From: Enterococcus_K sp051713825
Lineage (GTDB): Bacteria; Bacillota; Bacilli; Lactobacillales; Enterococcaceae
Reading direction: 5' to 3'
DNA: 64,000 nt
NCBI RefSeq assembly: GCF_051713825.1
Contig: NZ_JBIOQR010000001.1
Location: forward strand, 2,232,001-2,296,000
The notes under the pieces are model-generated. The model was not told the DNA's origin. It ran no database searches and saw nothing but the letters and a program-made list of their open reading frames with translations. Numbering within the stretch: the first letter of the stretch is position 1; every line of letters starts with the position of its first letter. Positions 51,694-60,871 of this stretch are shown here, one piece after another. Position numbers and translations under genes: made by a program.

Positions 51694-53079
51694 ATGTATA
51701 ACACGGAGCTCTTTTTCGATTATTCAAAAGAACCTAGCAGAGATATTTTGTGTATTGATTGTCGGAGTTTTTATGCCTCTGTGGAGTGTGCTGCACGTAA
51801 TTTAGATCCGCTAAAAACAAAGTTGGTTGTGATGTCTTACCCTAGCGACAGTCCAACCGAACGAGGTAGTGGATTGATTCTAGCCTCCTCCCCTATGGCA
51901 AAAGAAGCCTATAATATCACAAATGTTAGTCGCGCACGTGACTTGCCTTTCCCTTATCCCGACGATTTAGTGATTGCTTCTCCTCGAATGAAGATTTATA
52001 TGCAAAAAAACAGAGAAATTAATGCTATCTATAAAAGCTATACCGACGAGGAAAACCATCATGTATATTCAGTAGATGAATCTTTTTTAGATGTGACCAA
52101 TTCTCTTCAGCTTTTTGATTGTCAATCTGCCTACGAACTGGCAAGAAAGATTCAAATTGATGTGTATAGAAAAACAGGACTCTACACTTCAATTGGCATT
52201 GGTGACAATCCTTTGTTAGCCAAACTGGCTTTAGATAACGAAGCCAAGCATATAGAAGGGATGAAGGCGGAATGGCGTTACGAAGATATCCCCGACAAAC
52301 TTTGGTCCATCCAAAAGCTAACAGATTTTTGGGGAATCGGTCGCCGTACCGCCAAAACACTAAATCGTATGGGTATTCGAACAATTTATGATTTGGCACA
52401 TACCAACTACTACTATTTAAAATCGCAACTAGGTGTTTTAGGCGCACAGCTCTATGCCCATGCTTGGGGAATCGATCGAAGTTTTCTTGGCAAAAAAATC
52501 AAACCAAAAGAAAAATCAATCGGAAACTCTCAAGTACTACACAAAGACTATACGCGGAAAAATGAGATTGAATTAGTCATTAAAGAGATGGCCGATCAAG
52601 TAGCCACTCGACTTCGTAGGATGCATGCGCAAACACAAGTTGTCTCTCTCTGGATTGGTTTTTCATTAGGATATGTAGATCCCTCAGGTAAGAAAGGGTT
52701 TCATAAACAAATGAAAGTCTCCCCTACAGCCAGTAGTAAACAGTTAGCTGAACATCTTCTGCTGATTTTTCGACACCATTACAAAAACCAAGATGTTCGA
52801 AATATTTCTGTCGGTTGCTCAAAGCTCATTTTTACAGATAGTATTCAGTTAGATTTATTTTCTAGTCCAGATGACCAAGTCAAGCAAATGACGACAGATC
52901 GAGCAGTTGATACCATCCGAAGTCGTTATGGATTTAGCAGTTTGGTTCATGCGAATAGTTTATTAGATGGAGGGCGAGCCATCGCCCGAAGTAATTTGGT
53001 TGGTGGTCACGCAGGTGGAATGGCAGGAATAGAAGGTGAAAAAACTGATGAGGAACCGAACAAAAAAAGAATTTTCTGA
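51694..53079 (+). CDS. Y-family DNA polymerase (UmuC/UvrX-like)
   Basis: 461 residues; GAGGTGATTGGAAG before the ATG. Palm motifs are DCRSFYASVECAARNLDP at the N-terminus and SVDESFLDVT, holding the metal-binding Asp and Glu residues; a helix-hairpin-helix follows (FWGIGRRTAKTLNRMGI), then the little-finger region. Error-prone translesion enzyme of the UvrX/YqjW type of Gram-positive bacteria. The upstream promoter is under a perfect SOS box. Two small genes follow in the operon. Confidence 0.92.
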   Translation: MYNTELFFDYSKEPSRDILCIDCRSFYASVECAARNLDPLKTKLVVMSYPSDSPTERGSGLILASSPMAKEAYNITNVSRARDLPFPYPDDLVIASPRMKIYMQKNREINAIYKSYTDEENHHVYSVDESFLDVTNSLQLFDCQSAYELARKIQIDVYRKTGLYTSIGIGDNPLLAKLALDNEAKHIEGMKAEWRYEDIPDKLWSIQKLTDFWGIGRRTAKTLNRMGIRTIYDLAHTNYYYLKSQLGVLGAQLYAHAWGIDRSFLGKKIKPKEKSIGNSQVLHKDYTRKNEIELVIKEMADQVATRLRRMHAQTQVVSLWIGFSLGYVDPSGKKGFHKQMKVSPTASSKQLAEHLLLIFRHHYKNQDVRNISVGCSKLIFTDSIQLDLFSSPDDQVKQMTTDRAVDTIRSRYGFSSLVHANSLLDGGRAIARSNLVGGHAGGMAGIEGEKTDEEPNKKRIF

Positions 53080-53518
53080 CTATAACAACTACCATGATCG
53101 TGGCTTTTTAAAATGGGTCACCGCCTTTGCTTTAGATGAATTAACCTCTAGTATTGATGAAAATCACGCAGAGGCCATCAAAACGATTCCGCTACTTCCT
53201 CAAATGAGCATCCAAGAAATCAATGCGGTCTTAACAACCGCCTTTCTAAAGACAAAAGCAGTTAGTATCCAACTAAATGGACAAGATACCTGGGGGCGCC
53301 CACTAGAATCGATTGAAGGCTTTTTTTCTGGACAGTTTTACGAAGATACCTTACTAATTGGAGATACCCTTATTCTTTGTGAAGATATTCGCCACATTCA
53401 ACTGGTGGAGCAAAAAAAATGGTCTAGCTTCGATGTCTTTGCTTCACAAGAAACAGAAGACTATCAAGATGACTATCAGGAAGCCGATTTTTCACAGGAT
53501 TGGTATGAGGAAGGATGA
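53048..53518 (+). CDS. YolD-like accessory protein
   Basis: About 156 residues from the ATG at 53048 (GAAGGTG 9 nt before it), overlapping the polymerase gene by 32 nt. The segment DRGFLKWVTAFALDELTSSI resembles the conserved DRG-x-x-KW block of YolD-like proteins, which in bacilli are encoded beside Y-family polymerases. The C-terminus is acidic. Likely a partner or regulator of the polymerase. Confidence 0.65.
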   Translation: MRNRTKKEFSDYNNYHDRGFLKWVTAFALDELTSSIDENHAEAIKTIPLLPQMSIQEINAVLTTAFLKTKAVSIQLNGQDTWGRPLESIEGFFSGQFYEDTLLIGDTLILCEDIRHIQLVEQKKWSSFDVFASQETEDYQDDYQEADFSQDWYEEG

Positions 53519-53524
53519 TAGATA

Positions 53525-53809
53525 ATGCATTTAACAGGAACCGTTAGCAAAATTAAAATTCTTACCTATTCCCCACAACCGCTTGTTCGTTTTACTTTGC
53601 AGGCAAAAGACCAAGTGGTAAATTGCCTGATTGCTACTCATTCCCTGACTTTTTTAGCAGAGGTAGAAGATCAGATGACTATTCTTATTGCAGGTACGCT
53701 GAATGCGAGAAACCAGTTTGTAACGCGCAACTACCGCGTTCTAGGGAAAACCAAGATTATGTATGAATTTGAAAATAGTCGTTATCCAAAAAGCCACTCT
53801 CTTTTTTAA
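53525..53809 (+). CDS. Conserved small protein of the SOS polymerase operon
   Basis: 94 residues, 6 nt after the YolD-like gene. Beta-rich sequence (GTVSKIKILT, LVRFTLQAKDQVVNCLIA, MTILIAGTLNARNQFVTRNY) suggestive of an OB-like fold, possibly DNA binding. No catalytic motif. Function unknown; cotranscription with a translesion polymerase suggests a repair role. Confidence 0.6.
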   Translation: MHLTGTVSKIKILTYSPQPLVRFTLQAKDQVVNCLIATHSLTFLAEVEDQMTILIAGTLNARNQFVTRNYRVLGKTKIMYEFENSRYPKSHSLF

Positions 53810-53815
53810 CAAAAT

Positions 53816-53888
53816 ATAGACTGATTAAAGGCCTTTTTTGCAAGATGGACTCACTCTTCCTCTTACAAAAAACGTTTAATCAGTCTAT
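53816..53888. terminator. Bidirectional terminator between SOS and citrate operons
   Basis: Perfect 14-bp outer repeat ATAGACTGATTAAA / TTTAATCAGTCTAT, extended inside by imperfect CCTTTTTTGCAAG / CTTACAAAAAACG pairing. It serves both convergent operons. Confidence 0.75.
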
Positions 53889-53894
53889 TTATGT

Positions 53895-55289
53895 CTAGTT
53901 TATGTCGATTTTCACATCAACTGTTTGAACAGGTACATCATAAAATGGATCTTCACGACGCCCTAAGAAATCCTTCGCCTGTTGAGGGAATAAGGCATAC
54001 ATCAACACATCTTCTGTTGATTTGGCATACGCTTTGATCTCTTCTTTAAATTCTGGTAACTGTGGGGCAATCAAATCAGCAGGACGTTTTGTAATCACTT
54101 CTTCGTCGCCGATAATCTGTTCTTGAATACTCGCTGCGATCGGTGCTGGTGGTCGTCCATACAATCCGCGAACATATTCCTTAATTTCTGTCGGCACAAG
54201 TTTGTACCGTTCCCCAGAAATCACATTCATCAAGGCTTGGGTTCCAACCATTTGAGATAAAGGGGTAACTAAAGGAGGAAATCCAAGGTCTGCACGAACT
54301 TTTGGCACTTCTGCCAAAACTTCTTCATACTTATCTTGCAAACCTTGTTCGGTTAATTGACTCAAAAGGTTGGATAACATCCCCCCAGGCACTTGATAGA
54401 TTAAGGTCTTAGGTTCGACATCTTTGACTTTGGGATTCAAAATCCCTTCTTCACGGAAACGATCACGGATAGGATTAAAATATTCAGCAATTTGTGCCAC
54501 TTTTTCCATGCTTAATCCAGTATCATATCCCATCTCTTCTAATGAAATCGCCATTGATTCTGTCGCTGGTTGACTTGTCCCACCAGCAAATGAAGAGATG
54601 GCTGTATCGATAATATCCGCACCTGCTTCTGCTACTTTTAAATAAGTCATTTCTGAGATACCACTCGTTGCATGTGTATGCACTTCTAATGGTAAATCCA
54701 CGGCATCTTTGATTCGACTGACTAATTCAAAGCCTGTTTGAGGAGTCAAAACTCCCGCCATGTCTTTGATACAGATGGAATCAGCGCCCGTAGCGGCCAT
54801 TTCTTTTGCTAGATGAACAAAATAATCTACGGTATGGATTTCACTTGTTGTATAAGAAATAGCTGTTTGGCAGTGCCCGCCAGCTTCCTTAGCTGTCACA
54901 ATAGACGTTTTTAAGTTTCGTGTATCATTTAAAGCATCAAAAACACGAACGACATCAATTCCATTTTTTATGGATTTTTCCACAAATTCTCTGACTACAT
55001 CATCCGCATAGTTTTTATATCCAAGTAAATTTTGGCCTCGAAGCAACATTTGAAGCTTCGTATTCTTCACTGCTTTACGAATTTGGCGTAATCTTTCCCA
55101 TGGGTCTTCATCTAAGAAACGAATACAAGAGTCAAATGTCGCGCCTCCCCACATCTCTAATGAATGGTAGCCCGCTTCATCCATCGTTTTGATGATTGGT
55201 AGCATATCTTCTGTAGGCATTCGTGTTGCAATTAAACTTTGTTGCCCATCGCGTAAGACCGTCTCCATAAAATGAATTTTTTTAGTCAT
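53895..55289 (-). CDS. oadA: Oxaloacetate decarboxylase alpha subunit (carboxyltransferase)
   Basis: About 464 residues from the ATG at 55289, AGGAAGG before it, overlapping citX by 8 nt. HMGL-like TIM barrel with TVLRDGQQSLIATR, the metal site HTHATSG and CIKDMAGVLTP, then the conserved carboxylase domain. It lacks the C-terminal biotin domain found in Klebsiella-type OadA; biotin is carried by the separate OadD. It moves the carboxyl group of oxaloacetate to biotin in the cytoplasm. Last gene of the operon here. Confidence 0.93.
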   Translation of the reverse strand: MTKKIHFMETVLRDGQQSLIATRMPTEDMLPIIKTMDEAGYHSLEMWGGATFDSCIRFLDEDPWERLRQIRKAVKNTKLQMLLRGQNLLGYKNYADDVVREFVEKSIKNGIDVVRVFDALNDTRNLKTSIVTAKEAGGHCQTAISYTTSEIHTVDYFVHLAKEMAATGADSICIKDMAGVLTPQTGFELVSRIKDAVDLPLEVHTHATSGISEMTYLKVAEAGADIIDTAISSFAGGTSQPATESMAISLEEMGYDTGLSMEKVAQIAEYFNPIRDRFREEGILNPKVKDVEPKTLIYQVPGGMLSNLLSQLTEQGLQDKYEEVLAEVPKVRADLGFPPLVTPLSQMVGTQALMNVISGERYKLVPTEIKEYVRGLYGRPPAPIAASIQEQIIGDEEVITKRPADLIAPQLPEFKEEIKAYAKSTEDVLMYALFPQQAKDFLGRREDPFYDVPVQTVDVKIDIN

Positions 55290-55833
55290 TTGCTTGCATC
55301 CTTCCTCTTTCAACTAGCTGGCTAATTTCTTTTTGGATCTCTTCAACCGAGTGTGCTCGTGTACGTCCGCAAATTTTTGCATCCTCTTTACAAACAAAAC
55401 ATGTTCGTTTAGGATAGTCTAATGCTTCACGACTCAACACGTTTACTTCGCCCTCTTCAAGCCAAAGAACGTCCAAATCAACTAGTCGCCCATATTTATG
55501 TTCTTCTTCAATTTCTATCATCTGTTGTTTTAACTCTTTTTTTTCTAGAGGTACTAACAAAAAGTATTCATAGCCTGTCTTTTCGTTTCGATAAACATTG
55601 GCCAGTGGAATAATCTCCATGACGACAGCTTCAATTTCGTCTGTCACACATCTAAAAATAGTTTCTAGCTCTTTTGATGTTTTGACCGCCCCTGGAATAT
55701 TCATCGTCGCAGATAACAGTATCTGTTGAGGACACGATTCCAGTAACTCTTTTTGTAAAGCTGCTCGGTTTTCTCTTGCCGCTAACATCTCCGGTAAAGA
55801 AACTTCTGGTCCATCAAATAATGAATTATACAT
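55282..55833 (-). CDS. citX: Apo-citrate lyase phosphoribosyl-dephospho-CoA transferase
   Basis: 183 residues. The CitX pattern is visible: AARENRAALQKELLE near the start, MNIPGAVKTS, and RTCFVCKEDAKICGRTRAHS near the end, with YGRLVDLDVLW in the middle. It attaches the prosthetic group to the acyl carrier CitD. It overlaps citF by 8 nt. Its substrate is made by CitG, which is not encoded in this window. Confidence 0.9.
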   Translation of the reverse strand: MYNSLFDGPEVSLPEMLAARENRAALQKELLESCPQQILLSATMNIPGAVKTSKELETIFRCVTDEIEAVVMEIIPLANVYRNEKTGYEYFLLVPLEKKELKQQMIEIEEEHKYGRLVDLDVLWLEEGEVNVLSREALDYPKRTCFVCKEDAKICGRTRAHSVEEIQKEISQLVERGRMQAND

Positions 55834-57358
55834 TCTTCACAACATCAATCAATGTGCCGTCACGATACTCAATTAAAGCGACTACTTTCTCGCCATATTT
55901 AATCGCTTCAGGTGTTCCCACGATTCCGTATGCTTTTTCTTTTAATTCATCAATAGTAAATTGTGGCACATCTAATTTTTTGAAATGAGCAATTAAATCT
56001 TGACGGTTTGGATTAATCGCGATGCCAACTTCCGTCACGACGACATCAATACTTGTTCCTGGCGTCACCACTGTATTTACAGTATCTACAATTGTTGGGA
56101 TACGTCCACGAACAAGTGGTGAGATAACCAAGCTCATCTTACAACCCATGCTTGTATCTGAGTGACCCCCAGAAGCACCACGAATGACACCATCAGAACC
56201 GGTAATAACATTCACATTATAATTTGTGTCGATTTCCAAAGCAGATAAAATAGCCGTATCTAATTGGTTAATCACCGCGCCTTTACTTAATGGAGAAGCG
56301 TACATATTGGCATCAATCTCATAATGGTTTTCATTTTTTCCTAAAGAGATGGCAGAAGGATGATCGAAATCTTGAACATCAATAATCTTCTCAACTAAGC
56401 CCTCTTCTAACAACTCCACCATCGCATTCGTAATGCCACCTAATGCAAAACTTGCTGTAATTTCATCTTGAATCATTGCTTCACGTAAAAACCTTGAAAC
56501 GGCTAAGGAAGCTCCCCCTGTTCCCGTTTGGAAAGAAAATCCTTGTTTGTAATACGGCGAGTTGGTAATAACCTTAGCGGCATACTCTGCAATTAATAAC
56601 TCTTTGGGATTTTTTGTGAAACGAGTGGCTCCTTTGGCAATTCCATTTGGATCGCCGATTGCTTCCACCTCAACCACATAGTCAACATCTGTTTGTGGAA
56701 TACTGATTGGTGTATTTGGAAAAGGAACCAATGTATCTGTAATAATCACGACTTGATCCGCATATTTTGCATCCACCATCGCGTAGCCCAAAGAACCACA
56801 TGTCGCTTTCCCAACTGTTCCATTAGCATTTCCATAAGCATCTGAACTTGGCGCACCTAAGAAGGCTACATCAATATGCACATCTCCTGCGGCAATCGCA
56901 CGCGCACGCCCTCCGTGAGAACGAATAACGACTGGATTCTCCATAATCCCTTCAGAAATAGCCGCTCCGACTTTATCTCGTAGCCCACTTGATGTGATAT
57001 TGGTTACTACGCCATTTTTGATATGTCCAATCAATGGCTCATGAACATTGGCAATTGAACTTGGGGCAATAGAAAGATTCTTGATTCCCATACTAGCAAT
57101 CTCTTCTAAAACCATATTCATGACAAAATCGCCCTCACGGAAATGATGATGAAACGAAATAGTCATGCCATCTTTTAATCCTGTTTTTTCAATCGCTTCA
57201 CGGACACTTTTCAACAGTTTTGTGTCTCTTGGACGAACAGGCTTGATGGTTCGACTTGCTTCTTTATACGTATCAATATGTGCTAGTTCACCTTCAAATA
57301 CGCCATATGTTTCTGCATATGCTTGAGGAATTTCTTTTCCTGCTTTATTCATGACCAT
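55826..57358 (-). CDS. citF: Citrate lyase alpha subunit (citrate:acetyl-ACP transferase)
   Basis: 510 residues, normal CitF length; GAGGAGG 10 nt before the ATG. Conserved blocks include MTISFHHHFREGDFVMN, GGRARAIAAGDVHIDVAFLGAP, GTGGASLAVSRFL and the GASGGHSDT segment. It transfers the acetyl carrier group between acetate and citrate. Cotranscribed with citE, citD and citX. Confidence 0.95.
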   Translation of the reverse strand: MVMNKAGKEIPQAYAETYGVFEGELAHIDTYKEASRTIKPVRPRDTKLLKSVREAIEKTGLKDGMTISFHHHFREGDFVMNMVLEEIASMGIKNLSIAPSSIANVHEPLIGHIKNGVVTNITSSGLRDKVGAAISEGIMENPVVIRSHGGRARAIAAGDVHIDVAFLGAPSSDAYGNANGTVGKATCGSLGYAMVDAKYADQVVIITDTLVPFPNTPISIPQTDVDYVVEVEAIGDPNGIAKGATRFTKNPKELLIAEYAAKVITNSPYYKQGFSFQTGTGGASLAVSRFLREAMIQDEITASFALGGITNAMVELLEEGLVEKIIDVQDFDHPSAISLGKNENHYEIDANMYASPLSKGAVINQLDTAILSALEIDTNYNVNVITGSDGVIRGASGGHSDTSMGCKMSLVISPLVRGRIPTIVDTVNTVVTPGTSIDVVVTEVGIAINPNRQDLIAHFKKLDVPQFTIDELKEKAYGIVGTPEAIKYGEKVVALIEYRDGTLIDVVKNV

Positions 57359-57360
57359 GA

Positions 57361-58248
57361 CTAAATATCCTCCTCAGTAATCAATTTTGCTGCCTTCGCT
57401 AAGGCAATCACTCGTTCTGCACGTTCAACGATTGGTTTATCAACCATTTTCCCATTCACAGAAATAACACCTGAGCCTTTTGCTTCAGCTTCACGAATCC
57501 CCCAAATCACTTCTTTTGCTTGTTGGATTTCTTTTTCTGTTGGTGCATAAATGGCATTTACTAATGGAATTTGACGTGGGTTAATCACTGATTTCCCGTC
57601 AAAACCTAATTGTTTAATGCGTTGGACTTCATTTTTAAAGCCTTCAACGTTATCTACATCTGAGTAAACGGTGTCAATTGCAGCTATTCCAGCAGCTCTA
57701 GCTGAATGAAGAATCATGTTTCGTGCAAATGATAACTCTTGACCATCTGGATAACGTCTTGTTTTCATGTTGGTTACGTAATCTTCTGCTCCCAAAGCAA
57801 TCCCAATTAAACGATCTGACGCTTTTGCGATTTCACGTGCATTCAAGACCCCTTCAGCTGACTCGATAGCTGCCATCATTTTTGTTGTGCCGACAGGAAT
57901 CTTGTTGGCTTTTTCAACGGCGGTAATCACTTCATCAACAGCCACAATATCTTGGGCTGTTTCCGTTTTTGGCAAACGAATGACATTCACACCTGCTAAA
58001 ACCATCGCTTCAGCATCTTGGGCGCCACCTGCATCCAAACTATTAATACGGACCACTGTTTCCACTTGACTATAATCAAATGTTTGTAGAGCAAAATGAA
58101 CCAATGTTCGAGCGGAGTCTTTTTCTTTCAAAGAGACAGCATCCTCCAAATCAAACATAATTGAATCTGCTCCATATAATGGGGCATCTCGCAACATTGC
58201 AGCATTTGCACCAGGCACAAACATCATGGTTCTTCTTAAGCGTTCCAT
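57361..58248 (-). CDS. citE: Citrate lyase beta subunit (citryl-ACP lyase)
   Basis: About 295 residues from the ATG at 58248 (GAAGGAG before it), overlapping citD by 13 nt. CitE/HpcH TIM barrel: RRTMMFVPGANAAML, DSIMFDLEDAVSLKEKDSAR with the metal-binding Glu/Asp, TKMMAAIESAEGV and FDGKSVINPRQI. It cuts citryl-ACP to acetyl-ACP and oxaloacetate. Confidence 0.95.
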   Translation of the reverse strand: MERLRRTMMFVPGANAAMLRDAPLYGADSIMFDLEDAVSLKEKDSARTLVHFALQTFDYSQVETVVRINSLDAGGAQDAEAMVLAGVNVIRLPKTETAQDIVAVDEVITAVEKANKIPVGTTKMMAAIESAEGVLNAREIAKASDRLIGIALGAEDYVTNMKTRRYPDGQELSFARNMILHSARAAGIAAIDTVYSDVDNVEGFKNEVQRIKQLGFDGKSVINPRQIPLVNAIYAPTEKEIQQAKEVIWGIREAEAKGSGVISVNGKMVDKPIVERAERVIALAKAAKLITEEDI

Positions 58249-58544
58249 GAGCGAATCTCCTTCCAATCATAAGTCTCTGTTTCTGAAGCACGATGAACGG
58301 CTGTAATTGTTCGAGCTTGAATGGTACAATCAAGCGCTCCTTTATCCACTGCCGTTATTTGGGCCGCTTCAACCCCTAATTTTGCAAGTGTCTCTGAAAT
58401 TACCTGTCTGATTTGTTCACCAAATTGTTTCTCAACACTACTTTCTAAAGAAATTTGAATTCCTTTTTCTTCCATCGGCTCAACGGTCACCATAATATCG
58501 CTCGATTCAACGGTTCCTGCAACTGCACTTCTTGTGATTTCCAC
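58236..58544 (-). CDS. citD: Citrate lyase gamma subunit (acyl carrier protein)
   Basis: 102 residues. The prosthetic-group Ser is expected in the N-terminal AVAGTVESSDIMVTVEP segment (likely Ser14), typical of CitD. The C-terminal part (ALDCTIQARTITAVHRAS) contacts the other subunits. It carries the CoA-derived arm loaded by CitX and acetylated by CitC. Confidence 0.93.
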   Translation of the reverse strand: MEITRSAVAGTVESSDIMVTVEPMEEKGIQISLESSVEKQFGEQIRQVISETLAKLGVEAAQITAVDKGALDCTIQARTITAVHRASETETYDWKEIRSWNA

Positions 58545-58550
58545 TTTGCT

Positions 58551-59546
58551 TCACCTCTCACTTTGCTTTTTTATATAATTATAGGTTGTTAGCGGGACAT
58601 AGTTTTTTACTTGTTGATCGTTTCCCTCTTGTAGGGCTTTTCTAACTTTTGTTGCGCTAATTATCTGCCCTGAAACACTAATTCTAGGCACAATCGTTAA
58701 GTTCAAAGAAGAATCAAACACAATAGCCATTGCTTGATTATAAATTTCTGTCACTCTTGAATAAGGCTCTTCTCCTACATAACGAGTATCAATCGCTAGA
58801 ACAGGTGCAATTTTCTCTTTAAACAACTGCGCATCAACGGTTGCTTGTATTTTTGCTACACTTTCTATCGCACTACTTTTTAAAAAGTATGAGGGAAAGG
58901 TAGCAGATGAAATAAGGTAATCATTTGTAGGAAACACCGTAACATTGTTTAAATGTGCCACTCCGCGCTTGACCATTTCAAACCGATCACTAGAAGAAAA
59001 CTCTGAGTCATCTGCCGATAATACAAATACATAGACTTGTTCAGATTCTTTTGAGGCTGTTTCCACCAGATATTGATGTCCCTTAGTAAACGGATTGGCA
59101 TTCATAACAATCCCACTTCCAGAACCGACCTTTTTATTTTTTTTGAGCATAGAAAGATAGTTCTGGAAGTTAGGAAATCCTTGCTCCATAAAAAGAATAT
59201 CTGCAGTTTCGATAATTTTTTGAAAGCCTAATGAACGGAAAATAGACGCATGAATCGGTTTTGTATATAAGAAATAATGATGCTCACCCTCATCTGACAA
59301 GCGACTAATCAGGTGCTGAACGATTTCAGTCAATAAATTTTCCGACTGAGCGTCTTTACAAACAACGAGACACTTTAAAATATTCCGATAATAAGATCCC
59401 GTCGCCATTAGCTGATCCTTCATATAAATCCCGACAGTATAATCAAGCGCTTCTTCTTTATTCAAATTCGCTTTGTCCATTAAATTCGCCCATTGTTCGT
59501 AGGCTTGCTTATCTTTTTTCAACCACAATCTTTTTAATGAATACAT
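58551..59546 (-). CDS. citC: Citrate lyase ligase
   Basis: 331 residues. N-terminal GNAT-like region followed by a nucleotidyltransferase domain with GIVMNANPFTKGHQYLVE (HxGH-like) and SATKVRKAL (ISATKVR signature). It acetylates the CitD arm with ATP and acetate to make active lyase. It precedes citD by 6 nt and follows the small membrane protein gene. Confidence 0.93.
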   Translation of the reverse strand: MYSLKRLWLKKDKQAYEQWANLMDKANLNKEEALDYTVGIYMKDQLMATGSYYRNILKCLVVCKDAQSENLLTEIVQHLISRLSDEGEHHYFLYTKPIHASIFRSLGFQKIIETADILFMEQGFPNFQNYLSMLKKNKKVGSGSGIVMNANPFTKGHQYLVETASKESEQVYVFVLSADDSEFSSSDRFEMVKRGVAHLNNVTVFPTNDYLISSATFPSYFLKSSAIESVAKIQATVDAQLFKEKIAPVLAIDTRYVGEEPYSRVTEIYNQAMAIVFDSSLNLTIVPRISVSGQIISATKVRKALQEGNDQQVKNYVPLTTYNYIKKQSER

Positions 59547-59563
59547 ACAATCCTCTTCTTTGA

Positions 59564-59689
59564 TTATTTTTTAATTGGGAATAATTTACTTAGTAACACA
59601 GACGCAAGATAGATAATTAAGATAACTGCGAATACGCCACCCCATCCTAATACTAGTAATTCCAATGATTTCATTAAATCTGCTGACAT
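59564..59689 (-). CDS. 41-residue membrane protein, candidate oxaloacetate decarboxylase gamma-like subunit
   Basis: The ATG at 59689 has GAAAGGAGAACGTAT before it, 15 nt after oadB. The product is MSADLMKSLELLVLGWGGVF.., one membrane helix (residues about 9-34) and a short basic end (LFPIKK). The start, with a LELLVLGWGGVF core, is that of OadG/MmdD-type gamma subunits, which hold the decarboxylase complex together, but the C-terminal extension found in larger OadG proteins is missing. It is too short for most gene finders and is easily left out of annotation. Confidence 0.72.
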   Translation of the reverse strand: MSADLMKSLELLVLGWGGVFAVILIIYLASVLLSKLFPIKK

Positions 59690-59704
59690 ATACGTTCTCC
59701 TTTC

Positions 59705-60820
59705 TTATCCAAGTAACGCAAGCAATAAGCCACCTGCGATAACTGAAGCGATTTGTCCTGATACATTCGCTCCTGCTGCATGCATCAAGATAAAGTTTTG
59801 TGGGTCTTCATCCGTTGCCATTTTTTGAATCACTCGACTCGACATTGGGAAGGCTGAGATTCCGGCTGCGCCAATCATCGGATTGATTTTTTCTTTTCTA
59901 AATAGATTTAATAGCTTGGCAAACAATACCCCACCTATTGAATCCATGATAAACGCTACTAATCCTAAACCAATAACCATTAATGTATCTAGCTGTAAGA
60001 ATTCTTCATATTGCATTTTTACAGAGATAGATAACCCAAGCAAAATACTAATAATATTCACTAGCTCGTTTTGGGCAGTCACTGATAGACGGTCTAACAC
60101 GCCACATTCTCTCAATAAGTTTCCGAACATCAAGAAACCAACTAAAGGTAGAGAAACTGGGGCAATCAGTCCTGCGACAATTGAAATAACAATCGGGAAT
60201 AATATTTTTGCTGTTTGCGAAACTTCTCCTGCTCGGTAATTCATACGAATGCGACGTTCTTTTTTCGTTGTCACAGCTTTAATCGCTACCGGCTGAATGA
60301 TTGGCACTAACGCCATGTAAGAATACGCAGCGACCATGATAGCGCCCATATATTTCGAATCTAACGTGTTGGCAACAAAGATAGACGTTGGTCCATCTGC
60401 CGCACCGATAATTCCAATAGAGGCAGCATCATTTAAATCAAAGCCGATTAAGACCGCAACGATAATCGTAAAGAAAATACCGAACTGGGCTGCCGCTCCA
60501 AATAAAAGCAAGAATGGATTTTGCAATAACGGACCGAAATCGATCATCGCACCAATCCCTATAAATAATAATAACGGGAATAGCTCGGTTGAAATCCCCA
60601 TATCAAACAATACTTGAAATGGGCCGGCTTCGCCTCCAGCACTTAACACACCAGAGTTTGGAAAATTGACCAAAATTGTTCCTAACCCCATCGGTACTAA
60701 CAAGGTTGGCTCATACTCTTTTTTAATTCCTAAATACATCAGAATGCCACCAATTACCATCATGACGAAACGTCCTGGCTCTTGACCCATTCCTAAAATC
60801 CCTTCAACAAGTGTTTCCAC
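59705..60820 (-). CDS. oadB: Oxaloacetate decarboxylase beta subunit (sodium pump)
   Basis: About 371 residues from a GTG at 60820, chosen because AAAAGGAA sits 8-10 nt before it; a GTG at 60829 overlaps that site. At least nine hydrophobic segments. The conserved intramembrane block GIIGAADGPTSIFVAN holds the Asp essential in OadB, and GLSISVKMQYEEFL and HAAGANVSGQIASVIAGG are further family blocks. It decarboxylates carboxybiotin and exports sodium ions. Confidence 0.95.
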   Translation of the reverse strand: METLVEGILGMGQEPGRFVMMVIGGILMYLGIKKEYEPTLLVPMGLGTILVNFPNSGVLSAGGEAGPFQVLFDMGISTELFPLLLFIGIGAMIDFGPLLQNPFLLLFGAAAQFGIFFTIIVAVLIGFDLNDAASIGIIGAADGPTSIFVANTLDSKYMGAIMVAAYSYMALVPIIQPVAIKAVTTKKERRIRMNYRAGEVSQTAKILFPIVISIVAGLIAPVSLPLVGFLMFGNLLRECGVLDRLSVTAQNELVNIISILLGLSISVKMQYEEFLQLDTLMVIGLGLVAFIMDSIGGVLFAKLLNLFRKEKINPMIGAAGISAFPMSSRVIQKMATDEDPQNFILMHAAGANVSGQIASVIAGGLLLALLG

Positions 60821-60871
60821 TAATGTCACTTCCTTTTCACTTTCATTTTTACACCAATTGATTCACTTGAA

